In this document: in pieces, positions 15,201 to 27,800 of the stretch | Position numbering within the stretch: the stretch's first letter is position 1 | Layout: every line of letters starts with the position of its first letter | DNA from: Pachypanchax playfairii | Taxonomy: Eukaryota > Chordata > Actinopteri > Cyprinodontiformes > Aplocheilidae | Assembly: GCA_006937955.1 (NCBI GenBank) | Contig: SSNP01000019.1 | Location: 3,076,084-3,140,083, forward strand | Direction of reading: 5' to 3' | Length of the DNA stretch: 64,000 nucleotides | Translations under genes and position numbers: made by a program | The notes under the pieces: generated by a model | What the model saw: only the letters and a program-made list of their open reading frames with translations | Databases searched by the model: none | Told to the model about the DNA's origin: nothing

Positions 15201-17747
15201 TCCTTTAATTAAGCAGAGAAAAGAAAATCAAACTCCAGCCTAAACATTTATTTTTCGATGCGTATCACATGGAGTTACTCAGTTATATCAGACTACACGT
15301 GTTGAAATGTAGCATAGAGCGCACATTGCATGAACAACAGATATGTGAGATTTGTTCTCTCTCCTTCTGCTGGGAAATCCATTAAAAGACTCATGAAGGA
15401 TTTTCTACAAATATTAAATGAACTACAAAATTAACCTGTTGTTTTTTTTTTACTTGCAGATAAAAAACTGAAATATTTATATTTCAGCAACATGTTTTAT
15501 TGTGTTATCAGATGTGATCTATCCTGCTACATTTACTAAAACATTCAGAAACACTGGAAACATATAAATTACTTTTTTTCTTTCTTATAGCTCACATACT
15601 TTAAAAATAAAATTTCAACTTACAGTTTGATGTGCACTTCTAAGGCAATGCCTGTTTTCAGGTCTGGAGGCTGGTGCTCGATGCGGACGATAGTGTCTAG
15701 AAAAGTGACTTTGATACGACGAAGAACTGCAAGACGACGAGAGAAACGAGTAAAAGGTGATTAGAGTGAATTTGTCATGTAACTTCAGCTAACAGTCTGT
15801 TGACAAGGCTTTTATTTTTATTGGGATTTTTAAAATTAGCTTTAAAAAAGGATGTGATGTGAACAGCTACTGTTGATGCATATGAGTGACAGTTCTACAA
15901 GTGTGTCCACAAGTTTTCCTCACCCGTCTCAATAGTCTGTGCAAACATCTCAAGACCCTCCAGCGGGGCGGGCGGCTCCTCTGACGCCTCTGGAGGGTCC
16001 TTTAGGCACTCCTGAGCCAGCTGCATGCTGGAGGTCATGCTTGACGACCAGCCCTGTGAGTCCCAACTCCCACCTGTAAAAAAAACACACAAGGTTTAAG
16101 GACTTCTGCGATTTCTACAATAAAAGGACAAATAAGTCTCATTTGGCTTTGACAGACACTGTGAATGACATGAAGGCAAAAATTAACATATACAAAAACA
16201 GATATTTGGACATCACACCTGAGTTTTTTGTAGATCCCTGACTAAAATCAACTAGATACATTCACTAAAATTAAATTAATGTGTGGATACATACATTTTC
16301 CTGAGCTATTTCAATGGTCTTTGAAAAATGATTATAAAATAATTATCAACATAAACAGATGAACATTCCATTCATCCATATTATTCTGCTTATCCAAAGT
16401 TGGGTCACGGGCACCAGGTTCAGGAGAGAAACCCACACATTCACTCTCCAGTTCCTCATGGGGGATCCTGAGATCTTCCCAGGTCACAGAAGTTATTTAA
16501 CAGTGAGTTCTGGGTCTCCTCCCAGGGAGACATGCCTGGAAAACATCACGCGGGAAGCGACCAGGAAGCATCTTAACCACCTGAGCTCTGATACAGAGGA
16601 GCTGCAGCTCTACCCTGAACTCAATCCAAATTGTGACCATAGATGAGGTTTGGACTGCAGCTTTTTCTTCACCACAACAAACCAGAGCAATGACCTCAAG
16701 ATGGCAGATGAAGCCCTGATCTGTTGGTCCATAAATCGCTCCATCACTCGTGATCAAGTCACTGAGAAACTTAAACTCCCCCGCTTGAGGCAAAGACTCA
16801 CTCCCAACCAGCAGGAAGGAATCCACCTGTCCCCAGTTGACAACAATGACCTCAGGTTTGAAGGCAGGTGAAAATTTTGAAATCCTGCTTCCTGTTTGAA
16901 TAAATCTGATTCATATGACTGCAGTTCAGTAGAAACCTGTTAATCAGCCATCGACTAAAACCAGGTGTGTTGAAAGAGGGAAACATGTAAAACATACAAG
17001 TCAGTGGTACTTGAGGACCACAGTTATCTAGCTGGACCTGGATCTGACTGATGTGAATGCAAACTTAGAAGGTGTTTCTAAACCAACTTACTGGTTCGGT
17101 CCTTGGGTCGACATGTTATCTGAAGACCAGAAACTTCTAAGGTGCAATGATCAGTCAGGAGCGCTTGCCAAGGGATGGTCACCACTATCCTCTTCACAAA
17201 GCCATCCACTATCTCAAGAGGAGCCCCGAGAGAATCCAGAAGCTCGTTGACTGCCTATAAAGGTCAAAGACAAAGTAAACAATCAGTGATGTGGCAGGTG
17301 GAAGTAAGTAGTTTTATATTCGGCTTCAGACGTGTAAAGATGATAAATGAAGTTAGCAGGTGTGAATATATCAGTCCTGGACTTTAAGACTGATTTGTAG
17401 GGGAGAAGTGTTTCTCCTGAACGTGTTTCCTCGAAGAAACGCGACCCAGGCTAAAATCATGACGCTGGAGATTGTTGTGGAACTCGAGTGGAGTTGCGAA
17501 ACAAGTCTGGACAAATCCCACAATAACACAAGATGACTGCTGCAGATAACAACCCCCGTATGTCCCAAAAACTTACCCACACGTCGAGGTTGATGTCCGA
17601 GATGACCCCGCTGCCGTTATACAAGTCCAAGCCAAGCTGGTCCAAACTCAGTCGCTCCTGCAAAAAATGACCCAGGTAGTGCTGTAAAAGGTACCGGCAG
17701 GCCCGCTTCTTGATTGAGCCTGACCAGGGGAAAAGCCAGCGAGACAT
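207..17747 (-). CDS. atg2a: ATG2A, autophagy lipid-transfer protein (3' end outside window)
   Basis: ATG2 proteins are rod-shaped lipid-transfer proteins that carry phospholipid from the ER to the growing phagophore and also act at lipid droplets. The ATG is at 17747; the first exon (17577-17747) encodes the conserved chorein start MSRWLFPWSG..CRYLLQHYLGHFLQERLSLDQL. I can join 34 exons in an open frame of about 1,665 residues. They include 17092-17254, 15924-16073, 15624-15726, 14088-14232, 13346-13555, 13166-13265, 12491-12655, 12065-12207, 11413-11662, 10473-10614, 9591-9746, 8748-9021, 8131-8305, 7905-8047, 7613-7734, 7286-7443, 6712-6862, 6362-6546, 6205-6285, 4929-5035, 4763-4855, 4616-4686, 2730-2806, 2100-2270, 1610-1733, 1225-1442, 895-1127, 689-824, 389-616 and 207-308. 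Human ATG2A is about 1,940 aa, so the last ~270 residues lie left of position 1. The LC3/GABARAP-binding motif DDFCIL is at 1249-1260, and VVWHLYGGKDFG marks the family. Wording around GDLHPPP and RPQNSW favours ATG2A over ATG2B. The exon edges at 6712, 10344 and 11914 are the least certain. Confidence 0.95.
3682..3785. repeat. 17-bp minisatellite, about 6 copies
   Basis: A short direct repeat with unit TCAAGGACTGATCTGGA is repeated head to tail about six times; two units carry GGATT in place of GGACT. It lies in the atg2a intron between the exons at 2730-2806 and 4616-4686. Nothing else of note is visible in that 1.8-kb intron. Confidence 0.85.
5274..5545 (-). mobile_element. Degenerate Tc1-like transposase fragment
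   Basis: Read on the minus strand, this encodes a decayed match to the C-terminal end of a Tc1/mariner transposase: PDLSSVEHLWDELEFRLRAK (family form PDLNPIEHLWDEL), then PTSSSDLTN and LPRGVEPTP. Stop and frame disruptions and the lack of the rest of the transposase show a dead relic. It sits in the atg2a intron between exons 4929-5035 and 6205-6285. I did not find inverted termini. Confidence 0.7.
6609..6711. repeat. SINE-like fragment next to an atg2a exon
   Basis: The words 'actgtatataaagatgga', 'gtctccact' and 'gcgctgccatcatg' resemble a short interspersed element common in fish genomes. The fragment abuts the 3' end of the atg2a exon that I place at 6712-6862, so it may have altered the splice donor there. 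This is recognised from memory only. Confidence 0.3.
10905..11405. repeat. Interspersed repeat (fish MITE-like), disrupted
   Basis: The left part has 'tgtgaggaccaatg' and 'gtgaggacattttgcctggtc'. The right part has 'ggttaggtatgtgacac', 'gttagggttag' and 'caatggaagtcaatgcaatg'. This is the wording of a common fish repeat that ends in TG-rich sequence. The middle holds an A/T-rich insert with a hairpin whose arms are AAAGGGGCAGA and TCTGCCCCTTT (about 11165-11210). It lies within an atg2a intron. Confidence 0.45.
16371..16870 (-). mobile_element. LINE (non-LTR retrotransposon) C-terminal fragment
   Basis: On the minus strand, translation gives decayed reverse-transcriptase tail wording: MDSFLLVGSESLPQAGEFKF, then VVKMLPGRFPRDVFQACLPG (family form 'RMPPGRLPREVFQAC..GRRPRG'). 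On the plus strand the start 'cattcatccatattattctg' is the usual 3' end of such elements in fish. Frameshifts and length show a dead 5'-truncated copy inside the atg2a intron between exons 15924-16073 and 17092-17254. Confidence 0.7.
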
Positions 17748-18850
17748 AGGGCCAGAGAGAGCGGGGAGAGGGAGCGAAGTGGAGGCTGAGGAGAACGAGT
17801 GCGATGACAGTCCTCTGGTAACTGCATAACAGACTAGAACAAAATGTGCAAAAACAAGGAATGAGCCACCGTTAGCTACAAATGGCTAAGGAAGGGGTAA
17901 CTCTACGTCTCCCCAAGGCTTGACACAAAAACTAGGAAATCCTTTGTGTCAGGACCGAAAATACTTCTACGTTACGTGGAGAGGTCACGCTAACCGACTG
18001 TAGCTGTCTCGGCTCATGTTTTCGTTTCGTTTCTGTTGAATTACAGCGACAGCGTCCTGTTGGTGCGTATCACTTGTTCGGAGTTGTTTATTGTTATCAT
18101 ACGCCAACTGATGTTTCACGAGCGTACGGTGCGTCCTGCGTCACCGCGACGACGGCAAAAACCCGGAAGAAGGCTGGCTCGTAAACATTCTCAAAAAATC
18201 AAACCAAGAAACTGTCTTGACCTGTGCTTTGTTGAATCTTTATTGCGTAATATTCTATTTAAATATTCCTTAGAATTGCATTTTGAAATACACAGCTTGG
18301 AATATCTTAATAAAATTTAACCCTTCAGTTTAAATATTTTTGAAGTCATACTTTTTGTATAAAAATAGATTTACAAAAATTTTTTCCAATTCAAACTCTA
18401 GTTTGCCTGAAAATATCTTAACTTTTTCAATGTAATACAATTCATGTAGTCAGTGTTAGCGTACTTCACTTGTAGAACCATCAATGTCCCATATCCCTTT
18501 TCTTGAACATATTTTTAAGTTGGAGGTCAACTTTTTTTATTCAAACTGAAGCAAATTATGTTGATTGGCAATATATATTTTATTGTGTAACATGACAAAT
18601 TCGGATAAACATTAACCCATTGGTCATATTGTCTTTATTCTATGAACAATGTCTGCTAGTGTCTATGGAAAAAGACTACCGAGTAACATAACAAAAACAG
18701 ACTCGTCAATCCTCAGGTCAAAAGTAGTATTTTAGCTGTTAAAACAATTATCCCAAGAAAACTTGACCTGCATTATTTGAGACCGGAAACATCATACATA
18801 AAACATATGCTATAAATAAAACAGCCGATTTTCATGTAGGTATGAACGCT
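17748..18850. promoter_or_regulatory. atg2a 5' flank and atg2a-nxf1 intergenic space
   Basis: About 1.1 kb separates the atg2a start from the upstream nxf1 stop; both genes read leftward. The half near atg2a is CpG-bearing (17960-18180) and includes an ETS-type CCCGGAA at about 18162, fitting a housekeeping promoter. The rest, 18200-18840, is A/T-rich with no coding or repeat signal that I can see. Confidence 0.5.
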
Positions 18851-21800
18851 TTATTTTATGAAGGCCACATCTGGGATCTTGCCTTCGGCCTGTAGAGAGA
18901 AAACAAATTCAAGCTTTAGTTTACTTATTATTTGTGTGATGACAGATGGAAATTGAAAGAATTAATGTGACTCATTACCTTCAACTGTGTGAAAATCTGT
19001 GCGGCTCTGTTGAAATCCCACTCATTGTCCTGCAGACACCTACGACAGAAGGGTTATTAGCAACACTTCACTGAAATATTTCACATTTTTATTCACATTT
19101 TTAAATAATCCATACTTCTGTGACCATTCCAGGTTCATGCCTGACTTCACTGAGAAGGCTGTGAGCATCTCCTGCTGTGGTGCAGTGAGTGTCGGGACGG
19201 GGCTGGAAGATGGCGTTGGGGCTGGAGCCACGAAGGCTCGGCGGATCTCCTCTGTCGTGGCCATTCGGATGAAAAGCTGATCGTTGACGATGCACAAGCT
19301 GTAATAAACACGGGTTTGAACTTTTCTATTGTGGGAAAAGTTGGATTTCTCTTAAGTAAACATTATTATAGATGTTTCTAAACATCTCAATCTGATACAT
19401 AATGCAAAGTACTTACCCAGAAACCCCTGCAGGGACTGTGATGAAAACCCGAGAGAAGGCCATGGTGGATTCTCTGGACTTTCCATCTACAACAACTAAA
19501 AAATGAAACAAAAACAAAATCATGACCACAGATTTTTTTGGCGTTAAAAGAAAATAATTCCTACTGATCGTACTGCTTACCTTCTTTAAAGACCCCACTC
19601 ACTGTGAATGATAATAGTGTGTTCTGTAAACAGAACAGAGAAATTAAATGAGGAATAAATCATTATGAGCAGTATCAGACAGAATAGGCATCAACTCACC
19701 ATGAAAGTATTTACGTCAACTGTAAAAGAAGCAATGTCATGTTGCGTTTTTGGCAGCTCATTGAGAAACGCCACAACGTTCAGTCGAGTGTGCTTCAGCA
19801 GTCGAAACCGCATTGCTAAAGTCATAAAGGAAATGTTATTCATCTAAAACAAGAATTTAGGCAGAACAACATGTGAGCAGCTCTGAAGGAAAACTTACTG
19901 GAGTCTTTGATTCTTTTCAGGTTCCGACTGTCTTTGTAGTACTCTCCCAGACTGCTCCTAAATATCACAGACAGAAATGTTTCATGAAAAGGCAGAAGTA
20001 ACACATTTCCAGCCTGACCTACACAAATAAAGACAATAAAACACTGAAAAACTCTAGTTTCTTTGTAAATATTCAGACATCTTACCTGGACGGGTTCTGT
20101 GTGGAGTAAGGCGTGGTGATAGATAATGAAGCTCCATCATGATAAGCATCTAGAAGAGGTTGTCTGTCCCCAGAGTCGTATATACTGTAATACCTGCATC
20201 ACAGTCACATGTTCCCATTACTGTCTTTATTCCTGAGTGTGTTGGGATAATATACAGCTTTAAAAAAAACTTACTGCTGTAAAAACCGATGGATGAGCGT
20301 CTTGATTTCATCAGAACAAAAGTAGCTTCCCTGAATGATCAAACAAAAACACTCTTCAGGTACAAAGAGAACATCATCCAAAATCACCATCAACAGCTGA
20401 ATGGATGAGATGCACAATAATAATGAACCAACCTTGCAGGGGGGCATTGTGGTGGGCGTTTCAACATCAAACCCAATAGGTGGCGGGAGGTCATGGCCAT
20501 CCTGATGAAAAAACACAGACGCATGAGAGATTTGCACAAAATAAAATAGAACGCGAAAGCTTTAAATGAAAGTTAACACTAGGATCTCTAAAAATGTAAT
20601 TCCTACTGAGGATGTGTTCGACTTGACACTAATTAGACGCCATAAAATATACTTTACAAACAAAAAACACTGCACTGTATCACCTTCAAGAAACCAGCAG
20701 CAAACAGAATTAAGGATGTGCCTGATGTTCATCCGTGGTGATATGTGCCAAAAGAAAAAAAACAGTTGAAGCATAAATTTGGACAAGAGACGATGCAATG
20801 AAAAACTGTTGCGCTGCTTTTATTAACTGTGCAAAAGCAAAATGTCTGTCAAACAGTAAAAGTCTGTGTAGCTGAACACAGCAGTTCAGCCTCTGCGCTG
20901 GGGAATGTGATAATCCGATTGCTGTATTTGCATCCAAAAAGTGTCGCAAAAAAAGGTCCAGGAAAATCTTCACTGACCCTTAGTTAACCCAAGGATGGAT
21001 TTCCAAAAACATTTCACAGGTTTCAGAGATCCTGGTGTTAAAATATGAACAGTCACGTGGACCTACCAGTTTCAGAAGCCGGGGAAATCTCTGCCGCACG
21101 GCGCTGGTATGGGAACAAAATCAAGAGGAAGAAAGTTATCCACCTGAACCATCAAAAACACGAAGAAATGATAAAACTTTAAACCCCAGCAACAATGCCT
21201 GTTTATCCTCCTATGGCATTTGTAATTATAAAATGCTACATTTTGGGGGGAAAATAAATTCATGTAGATTCACAAATGAGTATCCTTACAGCTACAACCA
21301 CAATGTATTCTGTTTACTTAGTGGAAAGTAAATCCACACATGGAATAACATACATGCCAGAATCCTCATTAGTTCCAGGCTGAGTATTTTAAAGCATCCC
21401 ACCCCAAAGTGTACTTACCAGCAGGTATACTCACCCTCTCCCCCCCAACATGGAGATATACACAGATCTGACAAGAACACTTTTCTAGGAGTACACACAT
21501 ACAAACATGCCACAAGCACCAGACGGAGCTGGAAACCAGAATATACATCCATTTTGATTTAGTAAAATAAAGGTTTATGCATGGTTGGGAGAGAGGTGGT
21601 TACCGCCAGCGACGTTTATCCCCCCACCCAAACTCTGGTCAAGATGTTTGGGAACAGATGAGTCTATGTCACCATAAAACAAAACAGAGTCTGGGTAAAA
21701 AAAAATGATTAAGCAACATTCAGAATCAATCTCTATAGAATCATGCGAGTCAATTTGTGTTGTTGTGATAATAAACAGCAAAGAAAGACCTGAAAAATGA

Positions 21801-24800
21801 GCAGAACAAAAAGGACAGCAGGTCACAGAGTGAGCTGGACCCAGCAGTCCCACCACTCATCCTATTGTTGTTCCCTTTACTACACAAAGCAGTTAAATTA
21901 TATTCTAGGGAGATGGGACAGCTCTTCATCTCCTTGGATTAGCTAGGTTTTATTTTAACCTGAATTTGGGACCAAGCGTTTTGTCACAGTGCCTCTGTGA
22001 AAATGAAGAACTTAATGAGTGATAACACTCAGCTCGTTGTTTTTGGTTGAGTTTTTTTTTGGGGGGGTTCCTCTCCAGTTTATGTCACAGCCATCTGAGA
22101 TTGAAGGAAGTGTTTTCACTTCCCCCTCCCATTCAACAGTATCTTTTAGAAGTAACTGAACCTTTAATTTTCAGTTCAGAGCTCATTTCTTTTTAAAGTA
22201 TTTGACAAGTTTTTTTTGCCAAACTCTCCACTTCATTCACTGAACAGTAGAGGCCTCTTGTAGGCAAAAAGATCAGTGTTTGTTTTTCCTCTCTGGCTCA
22301 TCAAAGTTCATGCTGATGATAAATTACCTCGCTCCACCTCAGCCCAACGGCTTTCCCTGTGACGCCCCATCTTCTCAACTTCTTTTCCGGTGAGTTTGAA
22401 CTCACAGGGACGGAGGCTGAGTAATCGTGACTGTGCCTGCCTTAGGTTGTCCCGAGGTTTTGAGTTGGGATCTTACCCGTCATGGGCTATCCAGCCTTCC
22501 ATACTCGCCTGCTACAGGAGCCGAGTGGGTAACAATTCAACGAGGGGAGGGGAAATCACTGGCTGTTGATTGTCTTCGCTTCATCCAAACATCTCTCAAG
22601 ATGAAAACTGATTTTCTTTAATAAGGCAGCACATATGTTATACAGTGCTGCTCGAAAGATCCCTCATGGTTTTGAATGTTCTTCACAGAACATTTTTATC
22701 AGAGATCAACAGCTAGTTTATATTTTATTTAAAAATCAGGTGTATGATTGAGTTTTACATTTTAAGGCAAAGTTTTTGTGTTCAGGGGATAACAAATATG
22801 AATGTTAGCATAGGAGTGCTGGGTAGAGCATCACAGAGGACTGTAAAACCAAAAGACCAAAGCATGAAAGGACACCCCAGAGAAGCTGAAAACCAGCAGA
22901 GAAAAGATGGACAAACTGAAAAGAAAAACAAATTAATCTGTAGTTTGAGGTCCTCTCAGCATCTTCGGGAAAAATATGTTTAGTTTGCAGTATGAAAAAA
23001 AAAAGTTAATTATTACTGGGAAAATTAAGATATAAAAAATATATTTGCTGCATATATATGCAAATTATGGCATGTATGATCCTACACAAGTTACTGAAAT
23101 TGATTTAGTGCAACTTTATGTTGGTAGAACTTTGGAAACTTGCTGATATGTTTCTATAATTAAACACGTTTTTATCCACCCTCGGTGCACCAACTGAGTT
23201 AAAAGATGTTGAGTGCGATGGTTTTAGAAATAAACAGAAAAATTATGTTCAACAATTGGCTTACTAAATCTTCAGCCGCCGCCACCCCACCCAAAATCAG
23301 AACTAAAGTGTTCTGTTAGTGTCAGATCTGACTGGCTCAAAGGTTCATTGTATCTCAGAAAATGGGTTCAATCTTAGTTGAACGTCCAGAACAGCTTGTT
23401 CTTTTTTAACACAGTTTATGTGGTTCATATGAGGCTCCCTGACACCCTCAGGCACAACACCAAGAGTCTACAAAATCATCTTTCTCACCCCCCACAATTG
23501 TTGACTGACCTGATATATGCAGCCTGGTCCTTAAAGAGATCACAGAGCGGGTTCCTGTTCAGCCACAACTCCACCAGCTTCAAGCCTTTAACTTTCTCTA
23601 GCTCCCGATCCGTCTTCAGCTGGACCATCAAACAGAATAAAAAACCACGTGAGGTGAAATGAAAATACAGACACACTCAAGATAAAGTGTAAATGATGCA
23701 TGTTAATCTGTGAACAGCCAGTCTCACCTCATTGTGAGAAAGGTTGAGGGCCTTCAGACTAGGTGCTTTAGTAACCAACTCAGCAAGTTCATCAAGTTTG
23801 TGAATGCGGTTGTTACTTAAGTTTAAACACGTCAGCTGAAAAGATGAGAATCAGCACCTTTAGTTTGATACACATTATCAGAGAAATAACAGTATTGCAA
23901 TTTCTGTTCTTCTAAAAGAAGAAATTAGTATCAGTAATTTTTTTACCTGGGGAATGTTTTCTTCAATGATTTTAATGACAGCTTCCATGTTTGTCTTCCT
24001 GTTCAGGATAACTTCAATGTTCTGTGACACCAAGTCTGTAAAACAAATTAAACTACAAATAAGAATACCAAAATACGCCAAAAATGTTCAAGGTTCAACT
24101 TGCCATTAGATTTGAGGTGAATATTACTAATACATGTATATAATAGGACTGTTTTCCTATTGCCTTTACCACTTTAATTGGAACTGAATTTAACACCAGA
24201 TACAAATACACACAGGATTTTGAGGATCTAGACAGGTTCCAGAAATGCCATTAAATACTAGAAGTTTCAAATGAGAGCTGCTACATACTCAGGAAAAAAA
24301 ATATTTTTGAAACTTTTCTGATGCAACTGAAAGATGTTGAGTATAAATACCTGGGTCTGTTCGAATGTTGTTTAAGTCCAGTGCTTGCTGGGAACCATCA
24401 AAGCGTTTTGCCATGCATTGCTGTCGAGGATAAACAGTCAACATAAGAGATGCCATTAATCAGAGTCACACAATGAGGACCTACATCAGCAGTGAACAGG
24501 CATTTATAAACATTATTATTGTTTCTACCCACCACTGGATGGTGGTGATGTATTTAAGTTAAACACAATATTTATGCAAGTTTTCATGGAAAAATACATT
24601 AAACTCAACTTCTCACATTTACAGTATCCCTTAAATCTCATCATTTAAAGTTGCAGCCTTTGGAAAATATAAATTTTCTCTGGCACCTAAAGGGTTAAAA
24701 TGTTTAACAGTTTTATAATCAGTAAAGTGAAAGTTTCCTCTAGCTCACCTTCAGATGATCCAAGTGCTCGGGCTTCAGGTCTGACAGAAGGAAGGAGGGT

Positions 24801-27800
24801 GGATTACTTGGGTTGACGTGTACTTCCACCTGAATGAAGCAGCATGAGACAAAGATTTTGACAAAGTTGTTGGACAAGCGATTTTCTGACAGGAAAACCG
24901 AGTCTGAGTGAACAGGTAGAGGAACTGATCACTAAAGAAGTTGATCATGACGTTTACACACCTTATAACCATCTGAGTCTGTGATCTTGTGAGAACATTT
25001 GCGCAAAGCATTGGCAGCAGCAGAATCATCCACGTAGAAATGAACCCTGCTGTGGTCAACGTGGTACTGAACAGATAAGAGAAGATGGAGATATAATCTC
25101 TAATGTTTCAGCGGTGTCTACACGAGGAAACGAATTATGCAAACATCCCTAAATACAAACAACTTGAACATGTTTGTATCTAAACTGTATTAACCAGGAG
25201 AATTATACTGGATGATAAAACGGAGCGTAAACCTACCTGTATAGGTGTGTAAGGAACTGAACACAGGTTCTGAAGACCTGTCACTAACCATTTCTTTTCA
25301 TATTTTCTTCCATGTGGTATCTGTTAAACAGAAAAGGCTAAATTAAAATGAATCTCACAAATTACAATTCATGTTTTTTATGTCATGGAGCGAGAGTAAT
25401 GCCACGCACCGTTACTTTATACCAGCTGGATTGGGGTCTCAGACTTCCTCCACCTACATCTCTTCCTCTGCCTCCTCTTACATCTTTGCCTTGGCGCTTG
25501 TCTTTGTCAAACCGTCCATCTCCTCTCCGAGGTCTTCCATATGGTTTGCTAGTGATGCAACGATTTAGAGCCAATTTTAGTAAGACTATCACGTTTTAAT
25601 CAACTTTTGAAGAATTTTAACAACTTTTAACACACACCACTTCTTTTTAGTAACATTAAAGAGGCCCTTCCATTAAAAATGTTTTTTTCTGAGGTTTATG
25701 TTGAATATTTTAGCTCAACAGGAGTTCTTACCTTCATAGTGGGTGTGAAAACAGGTCAACAACTTAATCTCTCAAACTACGCAGGTGGCAATAAAACCCG
25801 AGTTCGAACAGCCTGTATCTGTTTCGTCACAACTCCTTTGTTCATTAGTTTTCGGCAGCTCCCGCAGTTGAAACCACGCCTAGCATGCTGCTAGCTAAAA
25901 GCTGTAGCATAAGACGTATCAAACAGGAAGAGAGATCGTCTGACGTTGCCATGCGCAGCGGGGCAGGAAACAGTATGCCTTGCTCCCATAGGCTAGTTTG
26001 TTAGCCAATCTGAGTCCAGCAAATTCGAATAATGAATATGAACGAGCTGCTGCTCGAGGCCTGACGAAGAAGCCTAATGGAAGGTGCCGGGACCAGCCGA
26101 ATTTTAATGCAGACAGATTGAAAGGTCTGTTAATAAGTGTTTCCTGACGTTTTTTAAATATAAAATGTTTCATATTACTGGTTAATACTTAAAAAATAAC
26201 CACAAAGTCCTGAAATTTGTATGAAATGGCCTCTTTATAACAATGTATAGTTTAACACAGGGATCAATAAAAACACATTAATCATAAAAATGTTTATGGC
26301 ATAGACCTTTCAAAATAAAACAAAAGACTGCATGATTGAAATTTAGTGCAAGTTTCTGACAACATATTGTTAAATAATACTGAATAAAACTGAGGTGTAT
26401 GTAATCATGCAGATGAGCAGGAAAACAATACTGGTAGACACTTAGAAATGACTAAGACTACATTCAGACTGCAGGTCTTAATGCTCAATTCCGATCTTTT
26501 TGCAAGGTCGTTCATATTGCCAGTGAAATGCAACCTCAATGGGACTTGCTGTCTGAACGGAATACGCCCTGAATGTGTCATGCATGCGCAGTAGAGGGAA
26601 CAGTGATGCCACACACATATTTAGCTTGGAGATTTTTTATTTTTCTTTGGCACTGGAGCAAGGTTCGTTTTAACCTGCGCTTTGCCAGTTCTTTGAAAAT
26701 GTTTTCAAAAACCGTGCGGTTCCTGAACAGAGCTGTCTCCTCAAATATTAATTAACTCAGACACTTCGGTTTCTCACTATTGACTGTTCTCCGCGTCGTC
26801 TGCTGTTACGGTTTACTTTTTGCTCCAGCGTCCTTGACGCAGTGCAGTCACGTATGTCACGTACTGATGACGTACAGGTCGGATGGAAGCAACCTGGTGG
26901 TTCAGACTGAAGTTGCATGCCAAAAGATTGGATGTGTATCGGATTTAGGACCACCTACTGAAGTGGCCTGGGTCGCATTTGAAAAAATCTGATCTGTGTC
27001 GTTCAGACTGTCAAAATAAAATCAGATACAGGTCACATGGGGCAAAAAAATCGGATTTGGGTCACTTCAGCCTGCAGTCTGAACGCAGCCTTAGATTTCA
27101 ACATCAAATCAGCTAAATGTACTGACACCACTACACAAAAAAGCAATAAGAAAATCCCACATACTGAAATACAGTATAAAGATCTTTAAAATTGAGTCAT
27201 AAAAATTTTAGCTGTTTTTCTTCAACGTTATCATTTACAAAAAAAACTGGCCAATTGCTGAGAAAAGACACTATTTGTTAAAACTTTCGTTTGTTTTAAA
27301 AGTTGTCAGCAGAACATGAGCTCCAAGTGGAAAAAGTATGTAACTATACAACAATCTAAAAAAAAATAATCAGCTGATTAGTTCCAGTATAAATAACAAA
27401 ACAAGATAAACACACTTACAATCTGTTTTGCAAGCTGCTGTCTTGAGAACTGTCACTCATAGTCACATCTCCATCCAAATCATCCAGCCTGGATCGTGGT
27501 CCAGGACCTCCAAAGCCTCCACGCGGACGGTCCCTACGGAACCTGTCGAACGAGCGGCCCTTGTGAGAGCCTCTGCCTTTACGGTTGCGAAACGGTAACG
27601 TTCTGTCATCATGCTCTGTGGAACAAAAGTGACATGTCACACCACAGTCTAAAAGTTATAGTGCCAAGCCAACCATCCATAGCACAAACTAACTCAAACC
27701 AGCCACTGAAAGACTTGCTTAGTTTCACTTTTTATCCATGAGATGCAAAAACTTTGTTTAATTTGTCAATTTTTTCAACAATGTAGAAATATTTCTGAAT

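Noticed and set aside
21072..21331. Open frames around 21035-21331 on both strands
   Set aside because: The real coding part here is the 37-nt nxf1 exon 21067-21103; the rest is intron.
25790..25815. tRNA B-box-like word (GAGTTCGAAC) in the nxf1 intron
   Set aside because: No tRNA fold or A box around it; it lies inside a probable non-autonomous transposon.
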